IMG/VR virus record: IMGVR_UViG_3300046463_000181
Span: 1-47,076 of that record
Origin: a virus
DNA length: 47,076 nucleotides
Reading direction: 5' to 3' (one strand)
The translations under genes were made by a program, and so were the position numbers. Positions 46,544 to 47,076 of the stretch are shown here, in pieces. The first letter of the stretch is position 1; each line of letters starts with the position of its first letter. Under the pieces are notes generated by a model. That model did not search any database. It had not been told where the DNA came from and saw only the letters and a program-made list of their open reading frames with translations.

Positions 46544-46753
46544 TCAGTCAGGTGTCATCAAAACGGCGAGCGTCATCTTGATGAACTCCTCGTTCTTGTC
46601 GATTGCCCAGAGCGCGCCGCGGACATTCTCGGCCACATCGGCCGATCCGCGCTGCTCGACCCAATTCGATAGCTCCATGATGGCTGCTTCGAGTGCGAGT
46701 TGGTTTTCGTTGATCTTGAAAAGCAGGGAAGGGAGCAGGTCAGAGTTTGGCAT
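46544..46753 (-). CDS. Small phage protein, probably SOS-regulated
   Basis: 69 residues from ATG 46753, with GGAGGAAAC directly upstream; the in-frame extension to 46834 has no ribosome site. Helical (LLPSLLFKINENQLALEAAIMELSNWVEQRG; AENVRGALWAIDKNEEFIKMTLAVL). A LexA-type box lies 81 bp before the start. Function unknown; it is the last gene before attR and may act at induction. Confidence 0.7.
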   Translation of the reverse strand: MPNSDLLPSLLFKINENQLALEAAIMELSNWVEQRGSADVAENVRGALWAIDKNEEFIKMTLAVLMTPD

Positions 46754-46833
46754 TTGGTTTCCTCCGTGGACGAAACCAGCGTAGCAGGGGGTTTGATTTT
46801 CAAGTGGCAGAACGCCGGGGGAAGGAGCAACCA

Positions 46834-46849
46834 CTGTAGGAAAATACAG
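46834..46849 (-). promoter_or_regulatory. LexA (SOS) box upstream of 46753
   Basis: CTGTAGGAAAATACAG, a CTG-N10-CAG site with fully symmetrical CTGTA/TACAG ends. It is the second such site within 350 bp, in the only intergenic space before the att repeat. Confidence 0.65.
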
Positions 46850-46950
46850 CGCTAAGTTGTTGATTCTTATGTGGGGTAATGGCGATTTTTTACCCTGCGA
46901 TTTTAGGGCTGTTTCTCTTCTATATCAGTAGCTTACGATCATTCAGAAGT

Positions 46951-46999
46951 CACCTTGACATGGTGGGGGTCGTTGGTTCGAGTCCAATCGCGCCTACCA
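46951..46999 (+). tRNA. Partial tRNA-Val(GAC) duplicate at attR
   Basis: From CACCTTGACATGG to the CCA at 46997-46999: the anticodon arm (loop TTGACAT, anticodon GAC), variable loop, T arm and acceptor strand. The D arm and 5' acceptor are absent (46920-46950 is unrelated), so this is a non-functional remnant carried in by the phage attachment site. Confidence 0.9.
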
Positions 47000-47062
47000 A
47001 ACAAAATCCGCTCTGCTGGGCGGTCTGGAAGGGCTCACCGAAAGGTGGGCCCTTTTTTGTTG
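46968..47062. repeat. attR: right copy of the 95-bp att direct repeat
   Basis: Matches 1-95 except G at 47027 for A at 60. Beyond 47062 the sequence differs from the left side and should be host chromosome. The phage-derived tRNA homology actually begins at 46951. Confidence 0.95.
47031..47058 (+). terminator. tRNA terminator, right copy
   Basis: Second copy of the GGGCTCACC-GAAA-GGTGGGCCC hairpin and T run, identical to 64-91. It would stop rightward transcripts leaving the prophage. Confidence 0.8.
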
Positions 47063-47076
47063 CCTGTTATTTGCCG

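Noticed and set aside
1-47076. CRISPR arrays or insertion sequences
   Set aside because: No regularly spaced direct repeats and no transposase-like ORF or terminal inverted repeats were seen anywhere in the window.

Overview
The window is an essentially complete temperate phage genome (prophage) in a gamma-proteobacterial chromosome, most likely a Pseudomonas species. It is bounded by a 95-bp direct repeat (1-95 and 46968-47062, one mismatch). The repeat carries the 3' end of a tRNA-Val(GAC) gene plus that gene's rho-independent terminator. The right copy keeps the anticodon arm (from 46951), which identifies the tRNA; the intact gene should lie just left of the window. High GC, GGAG-type ribosome sites, the tRNA sequence and many proteins of Pseudomonas-phage type support the host call.

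Layout. (1) 145-14301, mostly minus strand: integrase, excisionase, a long train of small early genes, an accessory island at 5.3-7.8 kb (cupin-like protein, PP-loop/PAPS-reductase-like enzyme, and two membrane proteins on the opposite strand), then a recombination-type ATPase and a coiled-coil protein. This train is driven by a leftward promoter at 14201-14229 that is overlapped by two operators. (2) 14302-15442: a lambda-like switch, with a LexA-type CI repressor, two more operators of the same family 25 bp apart, promoter PR and a clear lambda Cro homologue. (3) 15472-21268, plus strand: two small ribbon-helix-helix-like proteins, a Rha/KilAC antirepressor, replication initiator, DnaC-like loader, NinB-like and NinG proteins and a probable late regulator. 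(4) 21353-21873: a terminator, tRNA-Thr(TGT), tRNA-Asn(GTT) and a second terminator, the late leader. (5) 21874-43924: holin-like genes, terminase, portal and head genes (DUF2213, cement protein, DUF2184 capsid), neck, contractile tail (DUF3383 sheath, DUF3277 tube), tape measure, baseplate and tail fibre, so the virion is a myovirus. (6) 43933-46753: a reversed acyltransferase (probable O-antigen conversion), endolysin, Rz/Rz1 spanins, and two small minus-strand genes each preceded by a LexA-box-like site.

How it works together. CI holds PL and PR. DNA damage should trigger CI autocleavage (Ala-Gly site, Ser/Lys dyad) and at the same time relieve LexA repression of the right-end genes. Early rightward genes replicate the DNA, the leftward genes excise and recombine it, and the late operon builds a contractile-tailed particle. 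Lysis genes are split: holin-like genes lie before the terminase, endolysin and spanins after the tail fibre.

Most notable: a portal protein whose C-terminus carries the two H-x-T motifs of Acb1-type anti-CBASS phosphodiesterases; a series of hydrophobic 18-41 codon micro-ORFs stitched into the early operon by ATGA/GTGA overlaps; a family of three strong hairpins built on GTGTCGCGACAC, two of them inside reading frames; a leader-peptide-like arrangement downstream of PL; and paired SOS boxes at the right end. All calls come from reading the sequence; no database search was run.
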